A DNA stretch of 64,000 nt from RGIG8775 sp045612185 (GCA_045612185.1 JAZKYO010000101.1:7162-71161); one strand, 5' to 3'. Shown: positions 41,688 to 49,564, counted from the first letter of the stretch. The notes: generated from the letters alone by a model not told the origin. Numbers and translations: made by a program.

Positions 41688-41969
41688 ATGATGGGAAGCG
41701 AACAGTTTGAAAAAATTGTGAAAGCTGCGGTGGTTAAGTATGTCAACGAGCATATTGACAAGACTGACAAAAAGCAGGTCACAGAGGCTGACGTCTTTAT
41801 TGTTTGGCAATGCAAGACGCTTCAGAACAACAAGGCTCTTGCGAGCACGACCTTGCCCGACGGTATGTACTATGAGCTTACATACAACGGCGACAAGGAT
41901 GAGCTTTATTTTGATGCCTACAAAAAATGGGAAAATATTTGTATTGTAAATCCCAAAACAATTATTTAA
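41688..41969 (+). CDS. DUF6275-type phage protein
   Basis: 93 residues. FIVWQCKTLQNNKALASTTLPDGMYYELTYNGDK and LYFDAYKKWENICI are the pattern of a common Gram-positive phage family (DUF6275). Start could be ATG 41688 or 41691; GGAGG lies 4 or 7 nt upstream, favouring 41691. Function unknown. Confidence 0.8.
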   Translation: MMGSEQFEKIVKAAVVKYVNEHIDKTDKKQVTEADVFIVWQCKTLQNNKALASTTLPDGMYYELTYNGDKDELYFDAYKKWENICIVNPKTII

Positions 41970-41989
41970 TGAAAGGAAAAAAAAGAAAA

Positions 41990-42391
41990 ATGCCAACTTG
42001 TTTTAACATTGAATTGAGAGACACCAAATCGCTGATGAACAGCGGAGATTACAAAAAGCGTTTTGTAGCCGAGTATTGGCAGACAAAGATCCGATACGAG
42101 AAGCTCAAGGCGTTCAACAACAAGATCGAGGCGGCGAATCTGACATCTTGTGTTGAAAGCGGCATAAAGAAGCTGGAAATGCCTAAACACGATTGCCCGC
42201 ACAGTTTGCTTGTGGAACAGCAGCATCATATGGGGATGTATCTGCACGTTCTTGAGGTGCGCGCTGAGATTGAGGGAATAGACCTTGACGGTGTTATGTT
42301 GGATTATCTTACTGCGGATGTGTCGAGTGATATTGAGTTGAACTCTACAATTGGAAAGAGCATTCTGAAAGAAAGGGGGAAACAGAATTGA
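41990..42391 (+). CDS. Conserved phage protein, function unknown
   Basis: 133 residues from the ATG at 41990. FNIELRDTKSLMNSGDYKKRFVAEYWQTKIRYEKL and the C-terminal MGMYLHVLEVRAEIEGIDL recur in many Firmicute phages, without known function. It is the last early gene before the noncoding region. Confidence 0.75.
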   Translation: MPTCFNIELRDTKSLMNSGDYKKRFVAEYWQTKIRYEKLKAFNNKIEAANLTSCVESGIKKLEMPKHDCPHSLLVEQQHHMGMYLHVLEVRAEIEGIDLDGVMLDYLTADVSSDIELNSTIGKSILKERGKQN

Positions 42392-42430
42392 AGAGAATTT
42401 ATTAAATGGCGTATAAGGAAGATATATAAG

Positions 42431-42721
42431 AAGGAAGGCGTGTAGGCGCCTTCCTTTGGGTGCTTTTGGGAATAGGCGTTTTAATGCGTATACGGTGGGT
42501 ATGGGCGTTAAAATGGGTATTCCATTACATATATATTAGCCTTAACAAAGATAGGTGGTGCCTATCTTTGAGGGAGGTATGGGGTATTATTTCTGCGACA
42601 CGGGGCGGGTATGTTCCGGGGGGAGATATACCCACTCTCGGCCCTGAGTGGGAACGATAGGTCTGTCGTTCCCTTATGGGAAAATTATATATATTTCTCA
42701 GAGGGGGTCGGCGTAAGCCGA
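42431..42721. other. Hairpin-rich noncoding region, candidate replication origin
   Basis: The 414 nt from 42392 to 42805 hold no credible gene but five hairpins: 42431-42456 (10-bp stem AAGGAAGGCG), 42547-42569 (9-bp AAAGATAGG), 42631-42652 (7-bp CCCACTC), 42650-42673 (8-bp GGGAACGA), 42708-42721 (TCGGC-GTAA-GCCGA). GGGTAT recurs at 42497, 42515, 42582 and 42607, with an inverted copy at 42628. Directly upstream of the HUH replication gene this fits a nick-site origin; the first hairpin may instead be a terminator for the early operon. Confidence 0.5.
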
Positions 42722-42805
42722 TGATTGTCAAGATTCGGCAGCTAAACGTGCGGGTGTGCGTGCGTGTGGGCGCGGCTTATATGTTAAAATTTCAGGAGGT
42801 TTAAA

Positions 42806-43714
42806 ATGGCGGCTATTAAACACTATGCGAGAATGAGGGTATTTGAGGCGGGGGAAGTGATGAGGGTGAACATCTACCCTGTACGCCCTGTGGCGAAGGG
42901 ACGCAGGGCTAAGCGCGAGGCTTCGAGACCCTGTCAGGTGGCGCTGAATAGGCGAAACTCTTTGAATCGCTTTAAGGATATAGCACACTTGAACTTTAAC
43001 AAGCGCGAAGGCGGTTTGCGTGTATCGCTTGATTATGACAAATTCAAGGAGCAGATCGGCAGGAACCCCAACCGCGAGGAATACAAGGCATATTTGGCGG
43101 CATATCTTCGCAAGCTCCGCAAGATCTATGCGGCAAACGGCTGCGAGCTTAAGTACATGGTTATGACGCACGTGGGGCGCAAGGCTGGGACTGTACATCA
43201 TCACTTGATAATATCCAACAAGCCTGCGGGGGTAACTTGGGACGTGATAAACAGCTTATGGCAAGACCTTGGACACGATAACTATTTTCCGCTTATTTTC
43301 AGTAACGGCTCAATCGCGAAGCTAGCGCATTATTTCTTTAAGCACTCTGTCGACAAAAGGTGGAGCTGTTCTAAGAACTGCAAGCGTCCCAGCGAGGTAG
43401 ACTACGAGGACGGCAGTCCCGCATCGGTACGCAAGGTGGACGGCGCGATAACCATGAGTCAGGCTCACTACATAGACAAGCACAGAGATGACATTGCTTA
43501 TATTCAGAAGCTTTTCCCAGGTTACGCGGTACAGAGCGTTGCGCCAAAGGTTGAGTGTGTTGGCGTAAGTGGTACGGAGTACGATATACTGCCCTTTGAC
43601 GGTCCATTTGTGGAGATTGAGCTTTACAAGCTATCGGCGGCGGACAAGAGGATTAAGCTGAGGACACCGAGGGGGAGAGTAAAGCCGGGGGTTGGTAGGC
43701 GAGAGAGGGGGTGA
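42806..43714 (+). CDS. HUH-type replication initiator (rolling-circle Rep)
   Basis: 302 residues. Motif I-like LRVSLDYD near 72-79; HUH motif GTVHHHLIIS with H131-H133; a tyrosine in LAHYFFKHS (Tyr176) is the likely nicking residue; and CSKNCKRPSEVDY follows. A helix with YLRKLRKIY precedes the HUH motif, as in gokushovirus and plasmid Rep proteins. GGAGG lies 7 nt before the ATG. No DNA polymerase, primase or helicase loader is visible nearby, so this is the only replication initiator in the early block. Confidence 0.75.
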   Translation: MAAIKHYARMRVFEAGEVMRVNIYPVRPVAKGRRAKREASRPCQVALNRRNSLNRFKDIAHLNFNKREGGLRVSLDYDKFKEQIGRNPNREEYKAYLAAYLRKLRKIYAANGCELKYMVMTHVGRKAGTVHHHLIISNKPAGVTWDVINSLWQDLGHDNYFPLIFSNGSIAKLAHYFFKHSVDKRWSCSKNCKRPSEVDYEDGSPASVRKVDGAITMSQAHYIDKHRDDIAYIQKLFPGYAVQSVAPKVECVGVSGTEYDILPFDGPFVEIELYKLSAADKRIKLRTPRGRVKPGVGRRERG

Positions 43715-43715
43715 G

Positions 43716-44039
43716 ATGATGAGCTACAAAGACGAGTTTTTTTCGGTGCTGAGCCAGTTTAACGAATACGCTTCTGAGGCTATTGACAAATTAGGCTACG
43801 GCTTTTTAGCCGAGTGCGGTTACAAGGTGGACAAGGCTATAAGATACCCGAACGAGCGAAGAAAGCTGTTAAAACAGCTGAAAGCTGACGGTGTTGAATT
43901 AAGGTGTGAAACGACGGTAGACCGTGAGGACGGTGCTATCTGCTTTTGGTATGCTCTTTGCAAGGGCAAAAAGGTTATTAAAAAAAGCAAGTCGATACGT
44001 TTTGAATTTTTGGGTAACGAACAGGAGGACGAGGCATGA
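43716..44039 (+). CDS. Hypothetical phage protein
   Basis: 107 residues from ATG 43716 (43719 also possible), overlapping the last bases of the Rep gene region and 3 nt past its stop. Helical N-terminus (DEFFSVLSQFNEYASEAIDKLG), then mixed beta. Not recognised. Ends 4 bases into the next gene. Confidence 0.65.
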   Translation: MMSYKDEFFSVLSQFNEYASEAIDKLGYGFLAECGYKVDKAIRYPNERRKLLKQLKADGVELRCETTVDREDGAICFWYALCKGKKVIKKSKSIRFEFLGNEQEDEA

Positions 44040-44299
44040 GCAAGGACGACGTTTTGAAGGATTTAAGGGAGGTTCGGCGCAAGTGCGGAGGCTTATCCGC
44101 AAGTGAGAGGTTGGCGGTTCTTGAAAAATACCGAGATACAATTAAGGCTTTACCTGAGCTTGAGGCGCAGGTTTTATCCGCATACTACATAGACGGCAAG
44201 ACGCACGGCGAGGTAGCGGCTGAAATATATTACAGCACAGACACCGTAAGGCGCATACTCAAGAGAGGGATAGCTATGCTTGCCGCTAAAATAAAATAG
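44036..44299 (+). CDS. Sigma-70 region-4-like phage regulator
   Basis: 87 residues; the C-terminal half LPELEAQVLSAYYIDGKTHGEVAAEIYYSTDTVRRILKRGI is a region-4 helix-turn-helix like that of ArpU-type late regulators. It lies at the end of the early operon and just before the late genes, so a late-gene activator role is plausible. Its stop codon overlaps a hairpin shared with the convergent gene. Confidence 0.75.
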   Translation: MSKDDVLKDLREVRRKCGGLSASERLAVLEKYRDTIKALPELEAQVLSAYYIDGKTHGEVAAEIYYSTDTVRRILKRGIAMLAAKIK

Positions 44300-44319
44300 C
44301 CCCGCCAAAACGGCGGGGC
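44299..44319. terminator. Terminator between early genes and the leftward islet
   Basis: 8-bp stem GCCCCGCC / GGCGGGGC with AAAAC loop. On the minus strand a TATTTTATTTT run follows, making it a good terminator for the leftward genes; on the plus strand the tail is GC-rich. Confidence 0.75.
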
Positions 44320-44324
44320 GTGGG

Positions 44325-44525
44325 TCAGTTGTTTAAAAAGTCCTCAATAGCTTTTTTGAGTATTTGCGCTTGAGGAATGCCGCGCTCAAGGCATTTTGCT
44401 TTGAATGCTGCGGCTTGTTCCTTTGGAATGCGGACGGTAATAGGGTCGTAGACCTTACTGTTATAGCGCGCCTTAACGGCTGTGGAGGTATGGGTCTTTC
44501 TTTTTGTGGTGTTAGTTTCTGCCAC
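44325..44525 (-). CDS. Ribbon-helix-helix DNA-binding protein
   Basis: 66 residues. A basic N-terminal tail (KRKTHTSTAVKARYNSK) then PITVRIPKEQAAAFKAKCLERGIPQAQILKKAIEDFL, a ribbon-helix-helix pattern as in Arc and many antitoxins. The start is GTG at 44525, 7 nt behind GGAGG. Last gene of a leftward three-gene islet and a candidate autoregulator that could bind the inverted repeat in the islet promoter. Confidence 0.8.
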   Translation of the reverse strand: MAETNTTKRKTHTSTAVKARYNSKVYDPITVRIPKEQAAAFKAKCLERGIPQAQILKKAIEDFLNN

Positions 44526-44670
44526 GGTTCCACCTCCAAAGTGTTTTTACGATATCCGCTATCAGTATTACTGCACAGGCGGCGCAGGCGATGCGGAGAA
44601 AGATATTGGGTTCGGTGCAAGCCGATATGACGACAAGTGCGGTGGTTATTATTATCCAAGTTTTTCGCAT
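44512..44670 (-). CDS. Small two-segment membrane protein
   Basis: 52 residues starting MRKTWIIITTALVVISACTEP, with two hydrophobic stretches (6-17 and 24-40) and a basic end (WRWNRGRN). AGGAG lies upstream but at about 12 nt, longer than ideal. Overlaps the ribbon-helix-helix gene by 14 bases, which supports coupled translation. Not recognised; possibly holin- or toxin-like. Confidence 0.5.
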   Translation of the reverse strand: MRKTWIIITTALVVISACTEPNIFLRIACAACAVILIADIVKTLWRWNRGRN

Positions 44671-44674
44671 AGTA

Positions 44675-44703
44675 TTGACAAACTCCTTTCTTTGTGGTAT
44701 AAT
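44675..44703 (+). promoter_or_regulatory. Consensus promoter firing rightward inside the leftward islet
   Basis: TTGACA (44675-44680), exactly 17 nt, TATAAT (44698-44703): fully consensus at both boxes. It lies on the strand opposite to the islet genes and reads into the antisense of the 34-residue gene. Confidence 0.85.
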
Positions 44704-44709
44704 TTTAGT

Positions 44710-44847
44710 GTCCCCTTTATGGGGGAGGGGCTTTCGCCCCTTGTGGTTTGCTCACCACCAACGGATTGCTGTTATCAAAGCGGCGAGTGCAATTACTGCT
44801 TCGATAATCAAATCGGCTATATCGTTGGTGGTGGGTTTTTTGTTTTT
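44710..44847 (+). ncRNA. Predicted antisense RNA over the small hydrophobic gene
   Basis: Expected transcript from the consensus promoter: about 136 nt. It has two 5' hairpins (TCCCC...GGGGA at 44711; AGGGGC-TTTC-GCCCCT at 44726-44741) and a terminal long-range stem CACCACCAACG (44753-44763) / CGTTGGTGGTG (44823-44833) followed by TTTTTT (44836-44841). It covers the whole 34-codon gene 44752-44856 except its first codons. No plus-strand gene with a ribosome site is seen in it. Arrangement matches type I antitoxins. Confidence 0.6.
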
Positions 44848-44856
44848 GTTTCCCAT
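44752..44856 (-). CDS. 34-residue single-helix membrane peptide, type I toxin-like
   Basis: Reading MGNKNKKPTTND, then a hydrophobic helix (IADLIIEAVIALAALITAI), then RWW. A very strong ribosome site (AAAGGAGG, 6-8 nt upstream) and a consensus minus-strand promoter precede it. Size, basic head, single helix and aromatic tail resemble TxpA/BsrG/Fst-type toxins of Gram-positive prophages and plasmids; an antisense transcript over it is predicted. A holin-like peptide is the alternative. Confidence 0.6.
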   Translation of the reverse strand: MGNKNKKPTTNDIADLIIEAVIALAALITAIRWW

Positions 44857-44887
44857 CGCGATTTCCTCCTTTCTTGTTTCTGTATAT

Positions 44888-44916
44888 ATTATATCATACT
44901 ATCAGCAGTATGTCAA
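44888..44916 (-). promoter_or_regulatory. Promoter and operator of the leftward islet
   Basis: Minus strand TTGACA (44916-44911), 17 nt, TATAAT (44893-44888): full consensus. The spacer is an inverted repeat CATACT-N6-AGTATG (44895-44912), the size of a small operator, possibly for the ribbon-helix-helix protein encoded downstream. Confidence 0.85.
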
Positions 44917-44956
44917 GAGGTTTTGCGAAAAAAATTAGAAAAAACAGAAAAATTTT

Positions 44957-44990
44957 AAAAAAGTGTGCAACTTATCAAAAAAGTGTGCAA
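44957..44990. repeat. Two copies of AAAAAAGTGTGCAA, 20 bp apart
   Basis: Exact 14-bp direct copies at 44957-44970 and 44977-44990, directly before the terminator. The 20-bp (two-turn) period suggests binding sites for a dimeric regulator of the late promoter. Confidence 0.6.
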
Positions 44991-45022
44991 GGCGGTCAAG
45001 ACATATTGACCGCCTTTTTTTT
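44989..45022 (+). terminator. Strong terminator before the terminase operon
   Basis: Stem AAGGCGGTCAA / TTGACCGCCTT (11 bp) with loop GACATA and eight T. It ends any plus-strand transcript entering from the early region or the antisense promoter. Confidence 0.9.
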
Positions 45023-45034
45023 GCGGTGTAAAAT
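45006..45034 (+). promoter_or_regulatory. Late-gene promoter overlapping the terminator stem
   Basis: TTGACC (45006-45011), 17 nt, TAAAAT (45029-45034). The -35 is the 3' arm of the terminator hairpin. It is the only good promoter directly upstream of terminase, 34 nt before the terS start. Confidence 0.65.
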
Positions 45035-45067
45035 GGATATGGAAAGATTATTGACGGAGGTGGTTTG

Positions 45068-45565
45068 GTGGCAAACTGCGTGAAGAAAAAGGCTTGTTAC
45101 GGCGACAGAGAACGTGAGCTTGCATATGCGCTATACGCTGTTTCGGGAAACGTTTCGCAGGTTGCCGACAAGCTTGGCATACCGAGGTCAACGGTTGGCG
45201 AATGGCTTAAAAAATACTCGCCTGACGCCCTTGAGGAGATACGCCGCGCCCACAAGGAGGTATTTATATCCGAGGCGTGGGCAATGATTGGCGACGCGCA
45301 GACTATTTTGAGTCGGAGGTTGAACCGCGCCATAAACAGCGAGGACGCTATTGACGAGCTTATTCGTATTGTGGAGGAGCGTCCCGACGAGGAGCTGAGC
45401 GACGACGTTAAGAAAAACCTTATTAAGCGTTTAAAGGCGATATCGTGCGAGGATATTTCCAAGGTTGCCACTGTGATGGGCACGCTTTACGACAAGTCAG
45501 CGCTTGCGTCCAAGGAGGCAACGGCTATTATTGGCGGCACAGTCAAGTTTGAGGACTTCAAATGA
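45068..45565 (+). CDS. Terminase small subunit
   Basis: 165 residues from a GTG at 45068, 7 nt behind GGAGG. An N-terminal helix-turn-helix (NVSQVADKLGIPRSTVGEWL) would bind packaging DNA; the helical remainder (IGDAQTILSRRLNRAI ... CEDISKVATVMGTLYDKSALASKEATAIIGG) matches small terminase oligomerisation domains. Its end overlaps the large terminase by 4 bases. Confidence 0.85.
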   Translation: MANCVKKKACYGDRERELAYALYAVSGNVSQVADKLGIPRSTVGEWLKKYSPDALEEIRRAHKEVFISEAWAMIGDAQTILSRRLNRAINSEDAIDELIRIVEERPDEELSDDVKKNLIKRLKAISCEDISKVATVMGTLYDKSALASKEATAIIGGTVKFEDFK

Positions 45566-47355
45566 GAGTAGCCGACATTATAACCAAGCGGCGCGAGATA
45601 TGGAAAAATCATGGAGACGCGGCATATGACAGGGCGTTTTGCAAGGTAGCGGTAAAGAGGATTCTTTCCGAGAGGGCTCTTATGGAGGAGGTATGGCAAA
45701 CACCGTATCTGCTTATTGAGGCGGTTATGCAGGTTATCACCAAGGACAGAAAGACTGTTCCGTTTTTCTTGAACGAGGTTCAGCGTGATTTTATAAACGT
45801 CTTTGAGAAAAACGGCACGGAGCGACCTTATTTCATACTGAAGGCGCGGCAGCAGGGCTTTACGTCACTTATTACAGCAATGCAGTTATGCTACGCTATT
45901 GTAAGAAAGAATTTTTCGGGATTTACCATAGCTCACCGCCAGGACTCGCTTGGGCTTATCTTCAACGACAAGGCGAGGTCGGTGCTTGTTATGCTTCCTG
46001 AAATGCTTAAGCCTTCGCAGAAGTTCAACTCCAAGAACGAGCTTTTCTTTGACAAGCTTAATTCGGGGTGGCGTGTTGCGGTTGCATCGGCGCAAGTTGG
46101 ACGAGGCGGCACTTTCAACTTCGTTCACTTCTCGGAGGTTGCCTTTTACGAGTGCGCTTTGGCTGATATGCAGGCGGGTATCGGTGAGGCTATTGCCGCG
46201 GGGGCTGTTCAGATTTACGAAAGCACCGCTAACGGCTTTAACGAGGCAAAGGAGCTTTGGGACAGCGAGAGCTGTGTAAACGTTTTTTATCCTTGGTATT
46301 TCTCGGCGGAATACCGCAGTAAAGAATACGAGTGGCTTGACAAGTGTGACGCCTGGCTTACTCAGCGAAAGCGGCTTTTATTTGAAATGGGTCTTGACCG
46401 TGAGCAAGTGACATGGTATTGCAAGAAGTACAATTCTTACATAGACAAGGCTCTTATAAGGCAAGAATATCCGATTACAGCCGAGGAGGCGTTTGTGGCT
46501 AGCGGCGACTGTGTATTTGACAGAGAATTGCTTATTGAGCGTCTTGTGGCGCTTAAGTCAAAGCCGATTGGACGGCTTGGTTATTTTGAGTTTACGCGCA
46601 GGCGTGAGGTTATCTACGACGAGCACGGCGAACCTGCGGGCGAAGAAACTTACATAGAGAACATTGAGTTCAGAGAAAGCGCGGAGGGATATATAAGGCT
46701 TCACGAGGATCCTATCGTAAGGCGTGACGTTGACGGAGATATTGTGGCGTTAGCTCCTTACGCTATCGGTGCGGACACCAGCGAAAGCGGTGTGGATTAT
46801 TTTACCGCCAAGGTTATCTCGGTAATTGGCAACCGCTGTGTTGCGACTCTTCGCAAGCAGAAGATGGATGAGGAGGATTTTGCGTTACAGTTATACTGTC
46901 TTGGCAGATTTTACAACGACGCGCTTATTGCCTGTGAGGTAAATTACTCCCGCCATCCGATACGCGTTTTGCGCAGGCACGGTTACACAAATCTGTTTAT
47001 GCGCAGAAAGGTGGACGGCATTGCCGACGCTATCGAGAGGGATTTTGGCTTTGAGACTACGAGAAAGACTAAGCCTATCATTATTTCGGAGTTGGTTGCG
47101 AGTTTTCGTGAGGACCCCGAGATTGAGTGCGACATTGAAACCTTGCGGGAAATGCTGACCTTTGTCAAGAAGGAAAACGGCGCGCAAGAGGCTATTGTGG
47201 GCAAGCACGACGACTTGGTAATGGCGTCGGCAATAGGGCATTTTGCCGCGGCAGGCTGCGAGGCGCGGTTTAAAACCGTGGGAGAGGAAAAGCCCGATTT
47301 TATAAAAATGAATTTCAACACAGCCGACAGCGACGGTAATTATATTGACTGGTAG
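45562..47355 (+). CDS. Terminase large subunit
   Basis: 597 residues, the packaging motor and nuclease. Walker A-like KARQQGFTS at 94-102, a Walker B-like region with Glu in FVHFSEVAFYE, the C motif YESTANGFNEAKELW, and the RNase H-like nuclease with AIGADTSESGVDYF and KHDDLVMASAIGHFAA. Start ATG overlaps the small subunit. Complete and intact, so the prophage may be functional. Confidence 0.95.
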   Translation: MRVADIITKRREIWKNHGDAAYDRAFCKVAVKRILSERALMEEVWQTPYLLIEAVMQVITKDRKTVPFFLNEVQRDFINVFEKNGTERPYFILKARQQGFTSLITAMQLCYAIVRKNFSGFTIAHRQDSLGLIFNDKARSVLVMLPEMLKPSQKFNSKNELFFDKLNSGWRVAVASAQVGRGGTFNFVHFSEVAFYECALADMQAGIGEAIAAGAVQIYESTANGFNEAKELWDSESCVNVFYPWYFSAEYRSKEYEWLDKCDAWLTQRKRLLFEMGLDREQVTWYCKKYNSYIDKALIRQEYPITAEEAFVASGDCVFDRELLIERLVALKSKPIGRLGYFEFTRRREVIYDEHGEPAGEETYIENIEFRESAEGYIRLHEDPIVRRDVDGDIVALAPYAIGADTSESGVDYFTAKVISVIGNRCVATLRKQKMDEEDFALQLYCLGRFYNDALIACEVNYSRHPIRVLRRHGYTNLFMRRKVDGIADAIERDFGFETTRKTKPIIISELVASFREDPEIECDIETLREMLTFVKKENGAQEAIVGKHDDLVMASAIGHFAAAGCEARFKTVGEEKPDFIKMNFNTADSDGNYIDW

Positions 47356-47367
47356 TACGGAGGAATA

Positions 47368-47550
47368 ATGAAAAAATTTTTAAAAAGGCTACTTGGAATA
47401 GAAGAGCTTGAGAAAAAAGTCAACGAGCTTGAGGAAAAGCTTGAAAAATCGCAGACGTTTACGAAAAAAGAGAGCAATGACGGGGAACAGTTTATAGCTA
47501 TTTTTGACGAATGGTTGAACGGTGCGAGAAAGGAGGGCGCAGATGAGTGA
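47368..47550 (+). CDS. Small coiled-coil phage protein
   Basis: 60 residues: MKKFLKRLLGIEELEKKVNELEEKLEKS is a strong heptad coiled coil. ATG behind GGAGG, between terminase and portal, and overlapping the portal start by 8 bases. Not recognised; an assembly or packaging accessory is plausible from position. Confidence 0.6.
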   Translation: MKKFLKRLLGIEELEKKVNELEEKLEKSQTFTKKESNDGEQFIAIFDEWLNGARKEGADE

Positions 47551-49510
47551 TATAAACGATACTGCCGAAGTGACGAGAGTCTGGGAGGACTATCAAATCG
47601 GTGTTAATTATCAAAACCGCATGGGATTCGTGAAGGATTTTCGCACCTTCGTTGATTTTTACGAGGGGCGGCAATGGCCCGCGCCTACAAAGAAAACAAA
47701 AAATCTTCCGCGCCCGGTGATAAATCTTATCAAGATGATATGCCGCAACAAGAAAAGCGCCATACTGTCGATGCCTGTGAGATTGGTGTACAGAACATCG
47801 GCTGAGCTTAGCGAGGTTGTTGACGTTGAGAAGTTCAACAACTTCGCGGCGTATATTGAACGGGAGCTGGGGCAGGCTGAGCTTGACAAGCGGGCTATTC
47901 ACGACGGAGTACGTAAGGGCTCGTATTTCTATCACTACTATTGGGACGCGGAGGCGAGAGGGAAGGACGGGACGAGGGCGGGGGCTCTCCGTGGAGAGCT
48001 TATAGACCCTCTTTCGATATTCTTTGCGGACCCTACGGAGAGGGACGAGCAAAAGCAAGAGTGGATTATTATAGCCACACGCGAACACGTGAGAAGTGTT
48101 CGTCAAAAAGCCGACCCCGGCGTTGACATTGGACTGATTACCGCAAGTGAAAGCGATGACAAATACGGTGTCAGAGAGCAGGAGGGCGATAAGCTTTGCA
48201 CCGTTCTTACAAGATATTTCCGAAAAAACGGCGAAGTTTGGTTTGAGAAAGCTACAAAGGCGGCTGTAATAAACGCTCCGCGCCCACTTGCGCCAGACGT
48301 TGAGGCGGCAAGGCGCGAGCTTAAGTTTGACGAGCAGGGGGAGTTGGAGATAGACCCGCCTAACAACAGTCTTCCCGATTCCGACGACAGCGAAAGTTTG
48401 ACGCCAAAGCGCGCAAGAGCTATCTTTTACCCTGTGGTTGCGGGCAGTTACGAGCCGCGTGAAAAGTCTATTTACGGGCTTGGTGAGGTTGAGGGGCTGA
48501 TTCCCAATCAAAAGCTTATAAACTTCATGCTTGGAATGATGGCGCTTGCTATTCAAGAGCAGGCGTGGGGCAAGTACGTAGTACATCCCGACGCGCTTAA
48601 AAACCAGAAGATAACCAACGAGCCCGGTGAAACATTGATAGACTACACGGGTACAGGTATGGGTATTAAAAAGCTCAGTGAGCAGGCGGTTCATTCAATT
48701 CCCTTGGATTTTATTGATACGATATCCAATCTTACGCGAGTTGTAACCGGTTCGTCGGAGGTGATGACGGGCGAGACGCTTGGGGCTTCTATGTCGGGTG
48801 CGGCTATCGCTCAGCTTCAGGCGCAGGCACAGATGCCGACCGAGGAGCTGAGAGCCGATTATCATTTACAAAAGGCCAAAACAGGAAAGGTGATGGCGCA
48901 GTTCTTCAAGCTCTTTTATGCCGACACCGAGTTTGTGTACGAGGTGGAGGACGAGCAATCGGAGAGTGGCAAAACGATAAAACGGTCTACCTTTAACAGC
49001 GCGGAGTTCAGAGATATTGATTTCGACGTGGTTGTTGAGGCTTGCGCGGGTACGAGGTCAAGCACCATGGGTGATATTGCTATCCTCGAAACGTTACTGA
49101 CGGGCGGGCACATATCCATAGAGACCTTTATAAACTCTTATCCCGACGACGCACTGTCTAACCGAACCGCAATATTAAAGGGTATACGCGCGGACAAAGA
49201 GGACGCGCTGAAGCTTTGCGAGGCGGAGATAGAAAAGCTTAAGGCTGAGCTTAATCAATACGCGGCGGCACTTAAGGACGCTCAGGCGACAGCACAACAG
49301 GCATTGCCTCTTATGCAGGAGAACAAGCGACTGCGTGAGATGCTTTTAGCTCTTTACAACGAGGCATCCCAAAAAATCGTTAAGGCTAACGAGCAAATAG
49401 CCGCAGGCAACATCGGTTTTGCCGAAAAGAGCGCTGAGGCAGACGAGGCAAAGGCTGACGCCTCTGAGTTTGCAAATCACATTATGCAAACCGAATTTCA
49501 AACTAATTAA
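47543..49510 (+). CDS. Portal protein
   Basis: 655 residues from the ATG at 47543 behind AGGAGG. Portal pattern: FYEGRQW, NLIKMICRNKKSAILSMPVR near 60-85, IYGLGEVEGLIPNQKLINFMLGMMALA, SSEVMTGETLGASMSGAAIAQLQAQAQMPTEELR, and a C-terminal coiled coil (about 545-655). Size is that of P22-like portals with a long barrel. Packaging-motor docking and the DNA channel through the head vertex. Confidence 0.92.
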   Translation: MSDINDTAEVTRVWEDYQIGVNYQNRMGFVKDFRTFVDFYEGRQWPAPTKKTKNLPRPVINLIKMICRNKKSAILSMPVRLVYRTSAELSEVVDVEKFNNFAAYIERELGQAELDKRAIHDGVRKGSYFYHYYWDAEARGKDGTRAGALRGELIDPLSIFFADPTERDEQKQEWIIIATREHVRSVRQKADPGVDIGLITASESDDKYGVREQEGDKLCTVLTRYFRKNGEVWFEKATKAAVINAPRPLAPDVEAARRELKFDEQGELEIDPPNNSLPDSDDSESLTPKRARAIFYPVVAGSYEPREKSIYGLGEVEGLIPNQKLINFMLGMMALAIQEQAWGKYVVHPDALKNQKITNEPGETLIDYTGTGMGIKKLSEQAVHSIPLDFIDTISNLTRVVTGSSEVMTGETLGASMSGAAIAQLQAQAQMPTEELRADYHLQKAKTGKVMAQFFKLFYADTEFVYEVEDEQSESGKTIKRSTFNSAEFRDIDFDVVVEACAGTRSSTMGDIAILETLLTGGHISIETFINSYPDDALSNRTAILKGIRADKEDALKLCEAEIEKLKAELNQYAAALKDAQATAQQALPLMQENKRLREMLLALYNEASQKIVKANEQIAAGNIGFAEKSAEADEAKADASEFANHIMQTEFQTN

Positions 49511-49564
49511 TTACGCAGGAACAGCGGAAAAATCCACATTACGCAGGAACAGCGGAAAAATCCA
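49510..49564. repeat. 27-bp tandem direct duplication before the scaffold gene
   Basis: Two adjacent exact copies of a 27-bp unit (starting ATTACGCAGGAACAGCGG), separated by one base: 49510-49536 and 49538-49564. It fills the spacer between portal and scaffold genes. The second copy directly precedes the GGAGG of the scaffold gene. Confidence 0.9.

Noticed and set aside
42460..42660. A 66-codon plus frame and a 68-codon minus frame in the noncoding region
   Set aside because: No ribosome site, overlapping hairpins, low-complexity Trp/Arg-rich reading; better explained as a structured noncoding region.
44482..44958. A 158-codon plus-strand frame over the leftward islet
   Set aside because: No ribosome site; opposite three minus-strand genes with strong ribosome sites and promoters. 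Cys/Tyr/Ser-rich and shadow-like.
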